Positions 33,278 through 44,355 of a stretch of DNA of 64,000 nucleotides are shown here, in pieces. Numbering within the stretch: position 1 is the first letter of the stretch; each line of letters starts with the position of its first letter. Made by a program: the position numbers and the translations under genes. The DNA is from an uncultured Rhodospirillales bacterium (lineage in GTDB: Bacteria > Pseudomonadota > Alphaproteobacteria > Acetobacterales > Acetobacteraceae), in the NCBI GenBank assembly GCA_903823665.1, contig CAIJTR010000153.1, positions 21,587-85,586 of the forward strand, written 5' to 3'. The notes beneath the pieces are model-generated. The model was not told the origin of the DNA, did not search any database, and saw only the letters and a program-made list of their open reading frames with translations.

Positions 33278-33653
33278 GGCGGGTCCGATCATGTGCGGCG
33301 CTAGCGGCGGTGGCGAAAAGCCAAAGTTGAAACCGTCGCTGCCATCGTCACTATGCCGGCAGGGTGTGGTCAAAATGCAGTCGGAAAAAGGCAAGATCAC
33401 GACATAGCAGTTGGACGCTGAACGATTGCATCAGTTCATGGGACATGGTCCTCCCATCAACCCTGTTCAATGGCAACGCGGCGGCATCGAGCGCCGCAGC
33501 GATCCGATTGGCCTGCTCCTGCTTCAACCCCCCCCACGTGTCGGCCGCGATCAATGGGATCACGGCCGCCGCGCAACCGAAATCGTCACACCTGCTTTCT
33601 CCGCTGGCCTTTTGTCCCTAAGCTCTGGACTCAATCAGGGGAGAAAACGCGGC
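33278..33653. other. 375-bp intergenic region, possible 70-aa frame on the minus strand
   Basis: Minus strand 33563-33351 encodes a 70-residue frame (GTG start, ending FRLHFDHTLPA), with no recognised family and a G-run at 33526-33533. Plus strand 33411-33653 is also open but only extends the cysteine synthase frame upstream. The region probably holds the promoter of the cysteine synthase and of the RcnB pair. I would not annotate the 70-aa frame as a gene without homologues. Confidence 0.3.
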
Positions 33654-34685
33654 ATGGATATTTCAAACTCCGGCCCACACGCCCCCCCGATTGCGTCGGC
33701 GCTCGCCGATGCCATTGGCAACACCCCGTTGATCAAGCTGCGCCGCGCCTCTGAGGCCACCGGCTGCACGATTCTCGGCAAGGCGGAGTTCATGAATCCC
33801 GGCGGCTCGGTGAAGGACCGCGCGGCGCTGGCCATCATCCAGGACGCCGAACGCAGCGGCGCACTCCGCCCCGGCGGCATAATCGTGGAGGGCACCGCCG
33901 GGAATACCGGCATCGGCCTTACGCTTGTTGGAAATTCCCTCGGCTATCGCAGCGTGATCGTGATGCCGGACACGCAGTCGATTGAGAAAATTGAATATCT
34001 GCGCATGATCGGTGCCGATCTGCGGTTGGTTCCAGCGAAGCCTTACCGTGACCCTGGTAATTATGTTCACGTCTCGCGGCGGATGGCGGAGGAGATGGTG
34101 GGGCAGGGCATCAATGCCGTTTGGGCCAATCAGTTCGACAACACCGCCAACCGCGACGGCCATGCCGCCACCACGGGGCCGGAAATCTGGCAACAGACCA
34201 ACGGGCAGGTGGACGCCTTCACCTGCGCCTGCGGCTCGGGCGGCACGCTGGCTGGGGTTTCGATGGCGCTGAAGAAGCTGAGGCCCGGTGTGCGCATCGT
34301 GCTGGCCGACCCCGAGGGCAGTGCGCTGTTCGGCTGGGTGAAAAGCAATGACATGACAGTGCAAGGCAGTTCGATCACCGAGGGCATCGGCCAAGGGAGG
34401 GTGCCCGGCAATCTCGCCGACATCAGCATCGACGACGCCGTGCGCATTCCCGACGCCGAGGCGCTGCATCAGGTTTTCGATCTGCTGTGGTACGAGGGGA
34501 TTTCCGTTGGTGGCTCAGCCGGGCTGAACGTCGCCGCCGCCGTGCGCGTGGCCAAGGCGATGGGGCCGGGCCACACCATCGTCACCATTCTATGCGACGG
34601 CGGTGCCCGCTATCAAAGCAAGCTGTTCAATCCTGAGTTCCTGATGGGCAAGCATCTGCCGGTGCCGCCTTGGCTGGCGGGGTGA
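33654..34685 (+). CDS. cysK: Cysteine synthase (O-acetylserine sulfhydrylase family)
   Basis: 343 aa. Fold-type II PLP enzyme: IGNTPLIKL at the N-terminus, PLP lysine in NPGGSVKDRAAL, and the phosphate-binding ACGSGGTLAG. The substrate loop reads EGTAGNTGIG rather than the classic TSGNTG; this Ala variant is common in alphaproteobacterial members. It makes cysteine from O-acetylserine and sulfide, though the variant leaves room for another sulfur or amino donor. GGGGAG lies about 10 nt before the ATG. The region upstream to 33411 is also open but lacks family character. It is convergent with the phosphomannomutase gene. Confidence 0.88.
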   Translation: MDISNSGPHAPPIASALADAIGNTPLIKLRRASEATGCTILGKAEFMNPGGSVKDRAALAIIQDAERSGALRPGGIIVEGTAGNTGIGLTLVGNSLGYRSVIVMPDTQSIEKIEYLRMIGADLRLVPAKPYRDPGNYVHVSRRMAEEMVGQGINAVWANQFDNTANRDGHAATTGPEIWQQTNGQVDAFTCACGSGGTLAGVSMALKKLRPGVRIVLADPEGSALFGWVKSNDMTVQGSSITEGIGQGRVPGNLADISIDDAVRIPDAEALHQVFDLLWYEGISVGGSAGLNVAAAVRVAKAMGPGHTIVTILCDGGARYQSKLFNPEFLMGKHLPVPPWLAG

Positions 34686-34706
34686 GGGGGACTCGCCGCC
34701 CTCCCC

Positions 34707-36116
34707 TCAATGCCCAGCATTCGCCCCTGAGAAATCTGGCGCGGCCAGCCCACTTGCCTGCAACTGCGCAGCAAGAGCCACCTTGAGCCGATCCAGCCCA
34801 GCCTCGTCCTTCGCCTCGCACCGCGCTACCAGCACCGCCTGCGTGTTCGAAGCCCGCAATAGCCACCAGCCGTCTTCGGTCAGCACACGCACGCCGTCAG
34901 TGAGCGAGACGTTCGCCCCCTCTGCTGCCAGCCTCGCTGCCACTTCCTTGATCACGCCGAATTTGCGGTGATCGTCGCAGTCAAACCGCAGTTCCGGTGT
35001 GTTCAACACATGAGGCAGTGCCGCGCGGACCTCGCCCAGCGTGCCCGTCATGCGTGCGGTGATGCCGAGCAGGCGTATGCCCGCGTAAAGCGCATCGTCA
35101 AACCCGTACCACTTGTCAGCAAAGAACACGTGGCCGGACATTTCGCCGGCCAGCGGGCTGCCGGTCTCAGCCATCTTCGCCTTGATCAGCGAGTGCCCGG
35201 TTTTCCACATCAGTGCTACGCCACCGGCCTTGGCCACTTCGTCGAACAGCACCTGGCTCGCCTTCACGTCGGCGATGATGGTCGCCCCCGGACGGTTTTT
35301 CAGAACATCGCGTGCCAGCACGATCAGCAGCTGATCACCGTAGAGAATTTCGCCGGTGTTATCGACAGCGCCGATCCGGTCGGCATCGCCATCAAACGCG
35401 ATGCCGAGATCAGCCTTGCGCGCGGCAACCTCGGCAATCAGCGCCTCCAGGTTCTTCGGCACCGTCGGGTCCGGGTGATGGTTGGGAAAGCGGCCATCAA
35501 TCTGGGGATACAGAATAGTGTGTGTGCCCGGTAGGCGCTTGACGAGACGCACCAGCACATCCCCGGCCGCCCCGTTTCCGTTGTCCCACACCACGTTCAG
35601 TGCGCGATCACCGCCGTCCCAATCCTGAACCAAGCGGTCGACATAGGCCTCCGACACATCAATCTGTCGTTCGCTGCCCTGCGTCTGCGGCACCACATCG
35701 CCCGACGCGGCCATCGCCCCGATCTCGGCGATGCGCGCGCCAAAGAACGGCTTGCGCGCCAGCATCATCTTGAAGCCGTTATAGTCCGGTGGGTTGTGGC
35801 TGCCGGTGACCATGATGGCCCCATCCGTCATCTGGATGGTTGAGGCGAAATACAGCATGGGCGTGGGGCCAAGGCCGATGCGCAGTACCTCGATCCCACT
35901 GGCCAACAATCCGTCCACCAGCGCCTGTTCCAGCATCGGTGACGAGACCCGCCCGTCATAGCCCACCGCCACCGTGCTGCCGCCAGCGCGGATCACCACC
36001 GAGCCGAAACACCGGCCGATGGCGAACGCGTCGACAGGATTGAGCGTGCTGCCGACAATGCCACGAATGTCGTATTCGCGCAGAACGGTTGCGTCGAACT
36101 GATGCTGAAACGCCAT
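34707..36116 (-). CDS. Phosphomannomutase/phosphoglucomutase
   Basis: 469 aa, alpha-D-phosphohexomutase superfamily, PMM/PGM type as in Alg[10 protein letters not shown] near the N-terminus, phospho-Ser loop [13 protein letters not shown], metal loop [10 protein letters not shown], sugar loop GEMSGHVFF, and C-terminal phosphate site with [15 protein letters not shown]. It interconverts mannose- or glucose-6-phosphate and the 1-phosphates, feeding GDP-mannose and UDP-glucose synthesis for surface polysaccharides. It lies 36 bp after galU on the same strand, a functional pair making glucose-1-phosphate and then UDP-glucose. Confidence 0.92.
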   Translation of the reverse strand: MAFQHQFDATVLREYDIRGIVGSTLNPVDAFAIGRCFGSVVIRAGGSTVAVGYDGRVSSPMLEQALVDGLLASGIEVLRIGLGPTPMLYFASTIQMTDGAIMVTGSHNPPDYNGFKMMLARKPFFGARIAEIGAMAASGDVVPQTQGSERQIDVSEAYVDRLVQDWDGGDRALNVVWDNGNGAAGDVLVRLVKRLPGTHTILYPQIDGRFPNHHPDPTVPKNLEALIAEVAARKADLGIAFDGDADRIGAVDNTGEILYGDQLLIVLARDVLKNRPGATIIADVKASQVLFDEVAKAGGVALMWKTGHSLIKAKMAETGSPLAGEMSGHVFFADKWYGFDDALYAGIRLLGITARMTGTLGEVRAALPHVLNTPELRFDCDDHRKFGVIKEVAARLAAEGANVSLTDGVRVLTEDGWWLLRASNTQAVLVARCEAKDEAGLDRLKVALAAQLQASGLAAPDFSGANAGH

Positions 36117-36152
36117 GCTACCTTCTCACCTCAAGCCGCCGTTACATGGTCC

Positions 36153-37022
36153 TTAGACGTATTGCTTAAGGAACTCACGCACCGCACCGCTCATATCGGG
36201 GCGTTTGAGGGCAAAGGCAATCTGTGCCTCCAAAAAGCCGATCTTGTCGCCGCAATCGAACCGGCGGCCCTCATAGCGCAGACCATGGAACGGCACCTGA
36301 CCGATCATCTTGGCCATGGCGTCTGTCAGCTGGACTTCGTTGCCGGCCCCACGCTCCATGCGGCTCAGATGGTCGATCACGCCGGAGGTGAGCACATAGC
36401 GACCGATGATGGAGAGGTTGGACGGCGCATCTTCAGGCTTCGGCTTCTCGACAAGGCCTTTGACCTCAACGAGGCGGCCATCGTCGCTGCCGATATCGAG
36501 AATGCCGTAGCGGTTGGTCTGTGCGCGCGGCACTTCGGTCACGGCGACTACGCAGCCGCCGGTCTCGTTGTAGGCCTGAGCCAGCTGCAGCGTGCAGGGT
36601 GTGTCGGACATCACGAGATCGTCTGGCAGCAGAATGGCGAAAGGATCATCGCCGATGAAGGCGCGTGCACACCAAATAGCGTGACCAAGGCCGAGCGGTT
36701 CCTGCTGCCGCACGGTGCTGATTGCGCCCGGCGGCATCTGCAGTTCGCGAAGTGCTGCAAGCTCGGCATTTTTGCTGCGCATCTTCAGAGTGGCTTCAAG
36801 TTCGTAGGCAATGTCGAAATGTTCGACGATGGCGGTCTTGCCGCGGCCGGTGATCATGCAGAATTGTTCGATGCCAGCAGCGCGTGCCTCGTCTACGGCG
36901 TATTGGATGAGCGGCTTGTCAACGACAGGCAGCATTTCCTTGGCCATCGCCTTGGTGGCGGGCAGGAAGCGCGTGCCAAGACCGGCCACGGGAAAAACTG
37001 CCTTGCGGAGTGGCTTGATCAA
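36153..37022 (-). CDS. galU: UTP-glucose-1-phosphate uridylyltransferase
   Basis: 289 aa. Nucleotidyltransferase motif KAVFPVAGLGTRFLPATKAMAKEMLP at the N-terminus, VDKPLIQYAVDEARAAGI, catalytic region EPLGLGHAIWCAR and FAILLPDDLV. It makes UDP-glucose for exopolysaccharide, lipopolysaccharide and glycolipid synthesis. The start is the first ATG with family-type MIKPLRKAV. The 195 bp upstream to the J-domain gene contains the promoter region and a short palindrome (GCACGC-GTAT-GCGTGC at 37148-37163) of unknown role. Confidence 0.95.
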   Translation of the reverse strand: MIKPLRKAVFPVAGLGTRFLPATKAMAKEMLPVVDKPLIQYAVDEARAAGIEQFCMITGRGKTAIVEHFDIAYELEATLKMRSKNAELAALRELQMPPGAISTVRQQEPLGLGHAIWCARAFIGDDPFAILLPDDLVMSDTPCTLQLAQAYNETGGCVVAVTEVPRAQTNRYGILDIGSDDGRLVEVKGLVEKPKPEDAPSNLSIIGRYVLTSGVIDHLSRMERGAGNEVQLTDAMAKMIGQVPFHGLRYEGRRFDCGDKIGFLEAQIAFALKRPDMSGAVREFLKQYV

Positions 37023-37147
37023 GTTCTTGGTCCTTTGGCTTTAGGCGTTCGGGCGAGCGGCAGGAAAAAAGGCAAATGTTGGACCCTATCAGCATGTTGA
37101 GTGGGCTGAATTGTGGCAAACACTTTGCCTCCTCATGCGCAGCGTTA

Positions 37148-37163
37148 GCACGCGTATGCGTGC
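37148..37163. promoter_or_regulatory. Short perfect palindrome upstream of galU
   Basis: GCACGC and GCGTGC separated by GTAT, located between the J-domain gene and galU, 125 bp before the galU start. It could be part of a terminator for the J-domain/malic enzyme operon or an operator. No T-run follows it. Confidence 0.25.
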
Positions 37164-37218
37164 AGCCAAAGACGACACTTGTATTGAAAATTAGCCAATT
37201 GTTGCGGTGTATGAATTG

Positions 37219-37656
37219 TCAGCCAAGCAAAACATCGCGCGCCTGATTGACGCGGGCAGCCAGCCAATCTGAGCCACCCTGGTCTGGGTGGGCGGCCCGC
37301 ATCAGCCTCAGGTAGGAGGCTTGGATATCCGCCTTGGAAGCACCGTTGCTGAGGCCGAGCACCTGCAGCGCTTCAGCCTGCGTCATCCGCCCCGGTTGCG
37401 CGGTTGGAGTCGACGAAGGTGCCTTGGAGGTGCCGAGACCGGTCCAGCTCCAGATCAGCGGACCGAGCAACGTGAGCCCCGCGAGCGCCACGCCGCCACG
37501 ACCCGTCAGAAACAGCAACGCCGCAAGCAGCAGGCCGCCAATGCCCAGCGTCCACACTCCGAACTGCTTTACGTTGCTGATCTGCGCGCGTGAAAAAACT
37601 CCAAGTGCTGCCATCACGGCGACCAGACTGGCAAGGCCGAGCAGCAGAAAGATCAC
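37219..37656 (-). CDS. Membrane-anchored J-domain protein
   Basis: 145 aa. Two or three N-terminal membrane segments ([54 protein letters not shown]) and a short Pro/Thr linker. A C-terminal partial J domain follows (MTQAEALQVLGLSNGASKADI, then YLRLMRAAHPDQGGSDWLA) with the catalytic HPD tripeptide. The arrangement resembles Tim14/Pam18-like bacterial DnaJ proteins. It probably recruits DnaK at the inner membrane. The GTG overlaps the malic enzyme stop by 4 nt, so the two are cotranslated though functionally unrelated by sequence. Confidence 0.85.
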   Translation of the reverse strand: MIFLLLGLASLVAVMAALGVFSRAQISNVKQFGVWTLGIGGLLLAALLFLTGRGGVALAGLTLLGPLIWSWTGLGTSKAPSSTPTAQPGRMTQAEALQVLGLSNGASKADIQASYLRLMRAAHPDQGGSDWLAARVNQARDVLLG

Positions 37657-39944
37657 GAAGCGGTAGCCTGCTTGCGCAACTGCGCCTCCAGCGTTGCCAC
37701 AGCGCTGATGTTGACGATGCCGCGTGCCGTCACACTCGGAACCACCACATGGATTGGCTTCTCCATACCAAGCAGCAAAGGCCCAACCGGCAGCCCGTCC
37801 GCTGCCGCCTTCAGCAGGTTGAACGCTATGTTGGCGGCGTCCAGCCCCGGCATGATCAGAAGATTTGCGGTGCCCGTAAGTTTGCTGTCCGGCACAGCCT
37901 TGTCTCGAATGGCGGCGGACAACGCGGCGTCCGCATGCATTTCACCGTCGATTTCGAGGTCTGGGTCCTGCGCGCGGATCATTGACAGAGCAGCGCGCAT
38001 CTTGCGGGCGGAGGGGGATTGGCTTGCCCCAAAGCTGGAATGTGACAGCAATGCTGCCTTTGGTGCCAAACCGAAATTACGCACTTCGGCGGCGGCCAGC
38101 AGCGTCATTTCGGCAATCTGTTCAGCGGTGGGGTCTGTGTTCATATGCGTGTCGCACACGAACAGAGCGCCACCCTGCAAAATCAGACACGACAGCGCGT
38201 AAATGCGATCCACACCGGCGCGGCGCGGGATGATCGGCATCACATACTGCATGTGCTGCCACCAATCGCCGCTGCCGCCACAGATCGCCACGTCGACCAC
38301 GCCAGCTTGTAGCATCATCGAGGCGATCACCGTGGGCCTCGTGCGCATCCGCCGTGCGGCGGCATCGGGCGGCACGCCGCGCCGCCCCACCAGCGCCTGA
38401 TACGCGGCCACCATCGGCGCGAAGAACGCCTCGTCCTGGTCCGGATCAAGGATGCGCACTGTCTCGCGCAGATCCATGCGCAGGCCCATCTCCACCACGC
38501 GCTTTTCAATCACCGCACGCCTTCCGATCAGGATCGGCTCGGCAATGCCATCATCGACCAGCGTCTGCACAGCGCGCAGGACGCGTTCATCCTCGCCCTC
38601 GGCATAGACGATCTTCGCAGGTGCGGCGCGGGCGCGGTCAAACACCGGGCTCATCAGTTGGCCGGAGCGGAAGACGAAGCGTTCCAGCTCTTGCTGATAG
38701 GCAGCGAAATCGGTGATCGGCCGCGTCGCCACACCGGATGCGATGGCCGCACGTGCTACGGCGGGTGCGATCTGCAGGATCAGCCTTGGGTCGAACGGCT
38801 TAGGGATGATGTATTCGGTGCCGAACACCGGGGCCGCCCCGCCATAGGCCGCGGCCACCACCTCAGACGCCTCCACGCGAGCCAACTCGGCGATGGCTTC
38901 AACCGCGGCCAACTGCATCGCCATATTGATCGTTGTCGCTCCCACATCCAGCGCACCGCGGAAGATGAAGGGAAAACACAGCACGTTGTTGACCTGATTC
39001 GGATAATCACTCCGCCCGGTGGCAATGATGGCATCCGGGCGCGCGGCACGGACGGCCTCGGGCAGAATCTCCGGCTCTGGATTGGCAAGGGCCAAAATGA
39101 TCGGCTTGGGGGCCATCAGCGGCAGCCATTCCGCCTTCAGCACGCGGGGGGCGGACAGGCCCATAAAGATATCGGCCCCGGCCAGCACATCGCCCAAGGC
39201 GCGCGCATCGGTGTGGCGAGCGTAGCGTCCCATGCGGTCATCCAGGCCCTCACGCCCGGCATGCACCACGCCTTTGATGTCCGTCAGCGTCACATTCTCG
39301 GGCTTGAGGCCCATCTCCACCAGCAAATCCACGCAGGCCAAAGCCGCAGCGCCCGCGCCCGAGGTGACCAGCTTCACCTCGCCCAGCGTCTTGCCTTGCA
39401 GCACCAGCGCGTTGCGGACGGCAGCGGCCACCGTGATGGCGGTGCCGTGCTGATCGTCATGGAACACCGGAATGTTCATCCGGGCGCGCAGCTTCGTCTC
39501 GATGTCGAAGCACTCGGGAGCCTTGATGTCTTCCAGATTGATCGCCCCGAAGGTCGGCTCAAGGGCTGCCACAACCTCGATGAACTTGTCGGGGTCCTGC
39601 TCGTCCACCTCAATGTCGAAGACGTCGATCCCGGCGAATTTCTTGAACAGAACCGCCTTGCCCTCCATCACCGGCTTGCCAGCGAGGGCACCGATATTGC
39701 CGAGGCCAAGCACAGCGGTGCCATTGGAGATCACGCCGACGAGGTTACCGCGTGCGGTGTATTTATAGGCGTCATCCGGATTTTTGACGATTTCTTCGCA
39801 GGCGGCAGCAACGCCTGGTGAGTACGCCAGGGCAAGGTCACGCTGTGTGGCCATCCGCTTGGTGGCCTCAATGGCGAGCTTACCCGGGCGGGGCAGGCGA
39901 TGGTAATCCAGCGCCGCTTTGCGGAAATCCTCGTCCATCGGCAT
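37653..39944 (-). CDS. maeB: NADP-dependent malic enzyme (hybrid with phosphotransacetylase domain)
   Basis: 763 aa. The N-terminal two thirds is malic enzyme: [55 protein letters not shown], and the Rossmann region [18 protein letters not shown]. The C-terminal third resembles phosphate acetyltransferase ([37 protein letters not shown]), the arrangement of MaeB-type enzymes, where it acts in regulation, often by acetyl-CoA. It decarboxylates malate to pyruvate. The length is standard for the hybrid family. Confidence 0.95.
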   Translation of the reverse strand: MPMDEDFRKAALDYHRLPRPGKLAIEATKRMATQRDLALAYSPGVAAACEEIVKNPDDAYKYTARGNLVGVISNGTAVLGLGNIGALAGKPVMEGKAVLFKKFAGIDVFDIEVDEQDPDKFIEVVAALEPTFGAINLEDIKAPECFDIETKLRARMNIPVFHDDQHGTAITVAAAVRNALVLQGKTLGEVKLVTSGAGAAALACVDLLVEMGLKPENVTLTDIKGVVHAGREGLDDRMGRYARHTDARALGDVLAGADIFMGLSAPRVLKAEWLPLMAPKPIILALANPEPEILPEAVRAARPDAIIATGRSDYPNQVNNVLCFPFIFRGALDVGATTINMAMQLAAVEAIAELARVEASEVVAAAYGGAAPVFGTEYIIPKPFDPRLILQIAPAVARAAIASGVATRPITDFAAYQQELERFVFRSGQLMSPVFDRARAAPAKIVYAEGEDERVLRAVQTLVDDGIAEPILIGRRAVIEKRVVEMGLRMDLRETVRILDPDQDEAFFAPMVAAYQALVGRRGVPPDAAARRMRTRPTVIASMMLQAGVVDVAICGGSGDWWQHMQYVMPIIPRRAGVDRIYALSCLILQGGALFVCDTHMNTDPTAEQIAEMTLLAAAEVRNFGLAPKAALLSHSSFGASQSPSARKMRAALSMIRAQDPDLEIDGEMHADAALSAAIRDKAVPDSKLTGTANLLIMPGLDAANIAFNLLKAAADGLPVGPLLLGMEKPIHVVVPSVTARGIVNISAVATLEAQLRKQATAS

Positions 39945-40022
39945 CAGTCTCTCCCGGGATCAGTGGGTTGCACGATCCGCTCCGGGGAGCATTTGCGCAA
40001 CATGTGTTGCCTAAAGGGGATA

Positions 40023-40105
40023 TGCGGTCGAGAAGACTCGAACTTCCACGAGGTTACCCCCACAAGCACCTCAAGCTTGCGCGTCTACCATTCCGCCACG
40101 ACCGC
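40023..40105 (-). tRNA. tRNA-Leu (anticodon GAG)
   Basis: Folds as an 83-nt type II tRNA. Acceptor GCGGTCG/CGACCGC, anticodon stem CAAGC/GCTTG with loop TTGAGGT giving GAG, a long variable arm (GGGGGTAACCTC), and T-loop TTCGAGT. The 3' CCA is not encoded (genomic TAT follows the discriminator A). It decodes CTC and CTT leucine codons. Confidence 0.95.
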
Positions 40106-40150
40106 ATATGGTAGGAGGCGGGCGTATAGCCGATCAACCAGCGGGCAGCA

Positions 40151-40813
40151 ATGACTGAAAATGCATCTTTGCCGGAATGGCGCATCACCGACGGTCTGAC
40201 CGATTATCCCGAGGCGCTTGAGTTCATGCGTGAGCGCGTGGCGGAGATCCGTGCGGGGACGGCGGGTGAGCTGGTCTGGATGGTCGAACACCCGCCGCTT
40301 TACACGGCCGGCACGTCCGCCAAGCCTGCTGACCTGCAGGACGCCAGCCGATTCCCGACCTTCGAGGCCGGGCGTGGCGGGCAATGGACCTATCACGGTC
40401 CCGGCCAGCGCACCGGCTACGTCATGCTCGATCTCACCCAGACGCATGGCTCCGTCCCGCCGCGTGACGTGCGCTGCTATGTCCATGGCCTGGAGGAATG
40501 GCTGATCCGCACGCTGGACCGGTTCGGCGTGCGCGGCGAGCGGCGGGAGGGGCGCGTGGGCATTTGGGTTGCGGACCGGATGGCCGGAACCGAATCGAAG
40601 ATCGCGGCCCTTGGCGTTCGCGTCACCCGCTGGGTCAGTTGGCACGGCGTGGCCCTTAATGTGGAGCCGAACCTCGACCATTTTGGCGGCATCATCCCCT
40701 GCGGCATCGCCGAGCATGGCGTCACCAGCCTACACGCGCTCGGCATTCTCGCCACGATGGACGAGGTGGATGCTGCTTTGCGCGCGTCGTGGGGCGAGGT
40801 GTTTGGCGGCTAG
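40151..40813 (+). CDS. lipB: Octanoyltransferase LipB
   Basis: 220 aa, standard length. LipB motifs: [39 protein letters not shown], catalytic Lys in [21 protein letters not shown], and catalytic Cys in [14 protein letters not shown]. It transfers octanoyl groups from acyl carrier protein to lipoyl domains. It follows the tRNA-Leu by 45 bp on the opposite strand. The 3' end overlaps the convergent acyl-CoA synthetase by 4 nt. Confidence 0.96.
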   Translation: MTENASLPEWRITDGLTDYPEALEFMRERVAEIRAGTAGELVWMVEHPPLYTAGTSAKPADLQDASRFPTFEAGRGGQWTYHGPGQRTGYVMLDLTQTHGSVPPRDVRCYVHGLEEWLIRTLDRFGVRGERREGRVGIWVADRMAGTESKIAALGVRVTRWVSWHGVALNVEPNLDHFGGIIPCGIAEHGVTSLHALGILATMDEVDAALRASWGEVFGG

Positions 40814-42546
40814 ACCCGTCGCGTGCCGTCACCAATGGCCGCAATCAGCGCCGCGTCGCATGGCTCTAACCCGGTGCGTGCGTTGAACCAGACGGGGTCG
40901 CTGGTGTTGGCATAACCCTCGGCCGCAAGGCGCGCCTTGCTCAGCTTGAAGGTGCCGGTCACGTCCAGCTCTTTGCAAAGCCGCACGAACATCGGCTGGG
41001 CATATGCCGGTAGCCCGGCTTTGAGAGTGGCCCGCAATGCATCGAGGCTGAATTCCAGCCCGGTGGTCAGGGCCGCCATGCCGGCGCGCCCTTCATGGCC
41101 CGGCACCGACACGCCATACACCACCGCGTCATGCACGCCGGGACAGCCGCGCAGCACCAGCGCCACCTCGGTGGTCGCCACGTTCTCGCCCTTCCAGCGG
41201 AACGTGTCGCCGATGCGATCAACGAAGGTAAAATACCCCTCCGCGTCCCGCCGCATCAGATCACCGGTTCGAAACCAGCGGTCACTTGGCGTCAGCACAT
41301 CAGAAATCAGCTTCTTCGCCGAAGCTGCCGTGTCGGTGTAGCCGTCGAACGGACGCGCCTGCAGCTGTGCTGCACCGGGAATGGCCCCCAGTGCTTCGCC
41401 GGTTTCATCCGGTCCGCATGGAATGCATAGGCCGTTCGCGTCTCGCGCAATCTCCCCAGTCTCCGGATCACATCGCACCAACGCCACCGGGAAGCGATTG
41501 GCCATGAACGGAGGAATGCGCCCGATGGCCCCGGGCTTGCCCTCGACGTTGTAGAGCGACACCACGCCTTCGGTCGCCGCATAGAACTCCAGCACCTGCG
41601 GCAGGGCGAAACGCTCCTGCACAATGCGCCACACATCGCCCTGCATCCCGTTGCCGCACGCCAGTCGAAGCCGGTGAGCCCGTTCGCGCGGATGGATGGG
41701 GGAGCCCGCGAGGTAGCGGCACAGCTCGCCGATATATTGAAAGATGGTGCACTCGCCGTCGGCGACGTCGTCCCAGAAACCACTGGCCGAAAAGCGCGGA
41801 CGGATGAGCACAGAGCCGCCACTCACCAGCATGGCCGCCACCGCCACGATGCCGCCGGTGGAATGATACAGTGGCAGGCAGTCATACATCCTGTCGTCTG
41901 GCGTCACGTTCATCATCGCTGCGAACCACAGACCCCATTCGAGGATGCGTGCGTGGGTGATGATGCCGGCCTTCGGCATGCCGGTGGTGCCGGAGGTGTA
42001 GACCAGCAGGGCGCGGGCGTTTTGGGCGGGCAGCGCCATCTCGGCGGCAGCGATCCGTTCGCCCGATAGGCCGTCTAGCATCAGTGTCTCGATGATCGCT
42101 GCATTGGTGCTTATCGCATCGAGCGTCGGGCGCAACGACGCGGCCACGATGATATGCGTGGCGTTCGCCGCCTGGATGCAGTGCGAGAGCGTGGCACCGA
42201 CAAGATTGGTGTTGATCAGCGCCACCACGCATCCTGCCCGCGTCAGGCCCAGCCAGATGGCCAGATATTCGGTGCAGTTCGGCATGAACAGCGCCACTGC
42301 GGTCAGCTTCTCGGCCTGAGCCCAGCGCGCGATCTGGTTCACGCGGCTGGCCAGTTGCGCGTAGCTGAAAGCTTCTCCTTCGCCGACGAGGGCAGAGCGC
42401 TCGCCATGCTGTGCCGCCAGATCGTCGAGCATCGCCGCCAGTGTCGGCCTGTCCTCGCCGTCCAGCACGGCGATTGCTTCGAGCGCCCGGATCCAGGTTT
42501 GCCGTGCTGCGGACCGGGCGGCCTTGTCTGGAGCAAATTCAGTCAT
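40810..42546 (-). CDS. Fatty-acid or long-chain acyl-CoA synthetase (FATP/FadD6-type)
   Basis: 578 aa. AMP-forming ligase: ATP motif [37 protein letters not shown]-type motif [35 protein letters not shown], and the C-terminal [17 protein letters not shown] motif typical of the very-long-chain/FATP branch. It activates a fatty or bile-acid-like carboxylate as its CoA ester. Start ATG at 42546; the frame to 42732 is antisense to the next gene. It is divergent from a binding-protein gene, 94 bp away. Confidence 0.9.
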   Translation of the reverse strand: MTEFAPDKAARSAARQTWIRALEAIAVLDGEDRPTLAAMLDDLAAQHGERSALVGEGEAFSYAQLASRVNQIARWAQAEKLTAVALFMPNCTEYLAIWLGLTRAGCVVALINTNLVGATLSHCIQAANATHIIVAASLRPTLDAISTNAAIIETLMLDGLSGERIAAAEMALPAQNARALLVYTSGTTGMPKAGIITHARILEWGLWFAAMMNVTPDDRMYDCLPLYHSTGGIVAVAAMLVSGGSVLIRPRFSASGFWDDVADGECTIFQYIGELCRYLAGSPIHPRERAHRLRLACGNGMQGDVWRIVQERFALPQVLEFYAATEGVVSLYNVEGKPGAIGRIPPFMANRFPVALVRCDPETGEIARDANGLCIPCGPDETGEALGAIPGAAQLQARPFDGYTDTAASAKKLISDVLTPSDRWFRTGDLMRRDAEGYFTFVDRIGDTFRWKGENVATTEVALVLRGCPGVHDAVVYGVSVPGHEGRAGMAALTTGLEFSLDALRATLKAGLPAYAQPMFVRLCKELDVTGTFKLSKARLAAEGYANTSDPVWFNARTGLEPCDAALIAAIGDGTRRV

Positions 42547-42640
42547 TGCAGCGGCACTTCCTTGACGAGGCGACGGACGAAGCGAACTCTGCTTACTAGT
42601 CTCGCTGATCGCTTGCCAGCACCACACATCCGGGGTTTTC

Positions 42641-44218
42641 ATGAAACGTCGCAGCTTCCTTGCCGCCACCGCCACGGTGCTGGCCGCCCCTTCGATCACC
42701 CGTGCCGAGAGCGAGCGCGTGCTGCGCTTCATACCGCAATCTGACGTGACCGTGCTCGACCCCGTGTTTTCCTCCGTCTACGTCACCCGCAACCACGGCT
42801 ATGCGGTGTTCGACACGCTGTATGGTCAGGACGGCAAATACGGCATTCAGCCGCAAATGATCGAAGGCCACACCGTGGAGCAGGCCGGCAAACTGTGGCG
42901 GCTCACCCTGCGCCCTGGGCTGATGTTCCACGACAACACGCCTGTGCTTGCGCGCGACTGCGTGGCGAGCATCCGCCGCTGGGCGAAACGAGACACCTTT
43001 GGCCAGACGCTGATGGCCGTCACCGACGAGTTGTCGGCCCCGGATGATCGAACGATCCAGTTCCGCCTCAAACAGCCTTTCCCGTTCCTGCCCGAAGCGC
43101 TGGGCAAAATCGGCGTCAACATGCTGCCCATCATGCCGGAGCGGCTGGCGACCACGGATGCGTTCAAGCAGGTGACGGAAATGGTCGGCTCCGGCCCGTT
43201 CCGGTTTGTGGCTGATGAGCGCGTGACCGGTGCGCGCGTGGTGTATGCGCGGTTCGATAAATATGTGCCGCGCCAGAATGGCATGCCGGATTGGACCACC
43301 GGCCCGAAGATTGCCAATTTCGACAGGGTGGTCTGGAACGTCATTCCAGACCCTGCGACGGCTGCGGCGGCCATGCAGCGCGGTGAGGCGGATTGGTGGG
43401 AGCAACCGAGTTTCGATCTGCTGCCGCTGCTCCGCCGTGACCCCAAGCTTGCAATCTCGCTCGTGGACGTATCCGGCAATATTGGCCTCATTCGCTTCAA
43501 CCAACTGCACGCGCCGTTCAACAATCCAGACATCCGCCGCGCTGTGCTGCGGGCAATGGATCAGGCCGATTTCATGCAGGCTGTGGCAGGTGAGGACCGC
43601 AGCGCGTGGCGCGACCGTATCGGCTTCTTCGCGCCCGGCACGCCGATGGCCAGTGACGCCGGGCTCTCTGCGCTCGACGGACGGCACGATGCTGCCGCCG
43701 CTCGCGCCGCTATTCTTAAGGCTGGCTATCAGGGCGAGAGAGTGGTGCTGATGACGCCCAGCGACTACCCACGCATCAACGCGCTGTGCGAAGTGGCGGC
43801 TGATTTGATGCAGCGCTGCGGCTTGGTGGTTGACCTTCAATCGATGGATTGGGGCACCGTCATCCAGCGCCGTAACAGCAAGGCCACCACCGACAAAGGT
43901 GGTTGGAGCGCATTTGCGACCACTCTCACAGGGGCGGATATGGGAAGCCCGGCGAGTGCCTTGGCCCTGCGTGGCAACGGCCTTGACGCTTGGCTCGGCT
44001 GGCCTGATGCCCCTGAGCTTGAACGCCTGCGCAACGCTTGGCTCGCAGCACCAGATCGCACAACTCAACAAAAGTTTGCCGCTGACATTCAGCTGCAGGC
44101 CTTTACCGATGTTCCCTATCTCCCACTTGGTCAATTCTTTCAACCAACCGCGCGCCGCCAAGATCTGGTGGACGGCGTATTGGGCATGACGATGTTCTGG
44201 GGCATCCGCAAAGCCTAG
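42641..44218 (+). CDS. ABC transporter substrate-binding protein, family 5 (oligopeptide/nickel type)
   Basis: 525 aa. N-terminus MKRRSFLAATATVLAAPSITRA has RRSFLAA, a twin-arginine (Tat) motif. The family 5 binding fold follows: LRFIPQSDVTVLDPVFSSVY, LTLRPGLMFHDNTPVLARDC, NVIPDPATAAAAMQRGEADWWE, and ALCEVAADLMQRCGLVV. It is an orphan: the nearest permeases lie 5.7 kb away beyond several genes and have their own binding protein. It may feed that importer or another elsewhere. The ligand is unknown. Confidence 0.9.
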   Translation: MKRRSFLAATATVLAAPSITRAESERVLRFIPQSDVTVLDPVFSSVYVTRNHGYAVFDTLYGQDGKYGIQPQMIEGHTVEQAGKLWRLTLRPGLMFHDNTPVLARDCVASIRRWAKRDTFGQTLMAVTDELSAPDDRTIQFRLKQPFPFLPEALGKIGVNMLPIMPERLATTDAFKQVTEMVGSGPFRFVADERVTGARVVYARFDKYVPRQNGMPDWTTGPKIANFDRVVWNVIPDPATAAAAMQRGEADWWEQPSFDLLPLLRRDPKLAISLVDVSGNIGLIRFNQLHAPFNNPDIRRAVLRAMDQADFMQAVAGEDRSAWRDRIGFFAPGTPMASDAGLSALDGRHDAAAARAAILKAGYQGERVVLMTPSDYPRINALCEVAADLMQRCGLVVDLQSMDWGTVIQRRNSKATTDKGGWSAFATTLTGADMGSPASALALRGNGLDAWLGWPDAPELERLRNAWLAAPDRTTQQKFAADIQLQAFTDVPYLPLGQFFQPTARRQDLVDGVLGMTMFWGIRKA

Positions 44219-44355
44219 TGCGTGCCTATATTTACGGTTTGTGTCATAACGTGTGAACTGTCGATAATTTAAGTGATTTTCAGACAGAATTTATAGACAT
44301 TTTCCGTGCGCTTGCGATATTTGTGCGTGATATGCACTGATCTGATGATTGGTGG

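Noticed and set aside
33351..33563. 70-aa frame on the minus strand as a gene
   Set aside because: No recognised family, weak start and a homopolymer run; kept only as a note in the intergenic entry.
33600..33653. Riboswitch upstream of the cysteine synthase
   Set aside because: The leader is short and shows no conserved SAM or T-box-like core.
38658..39821. 387-aa frame on the plus strand opposite the malic enzyme
   Set aside because: Gly/His-rich antisense shadow; the malic enzyme is unambiguous.
42596..44161. 521-aa frame on the minus strand
   Set aside because: Antisense of the Tat-type binding-protein gene, no family character.
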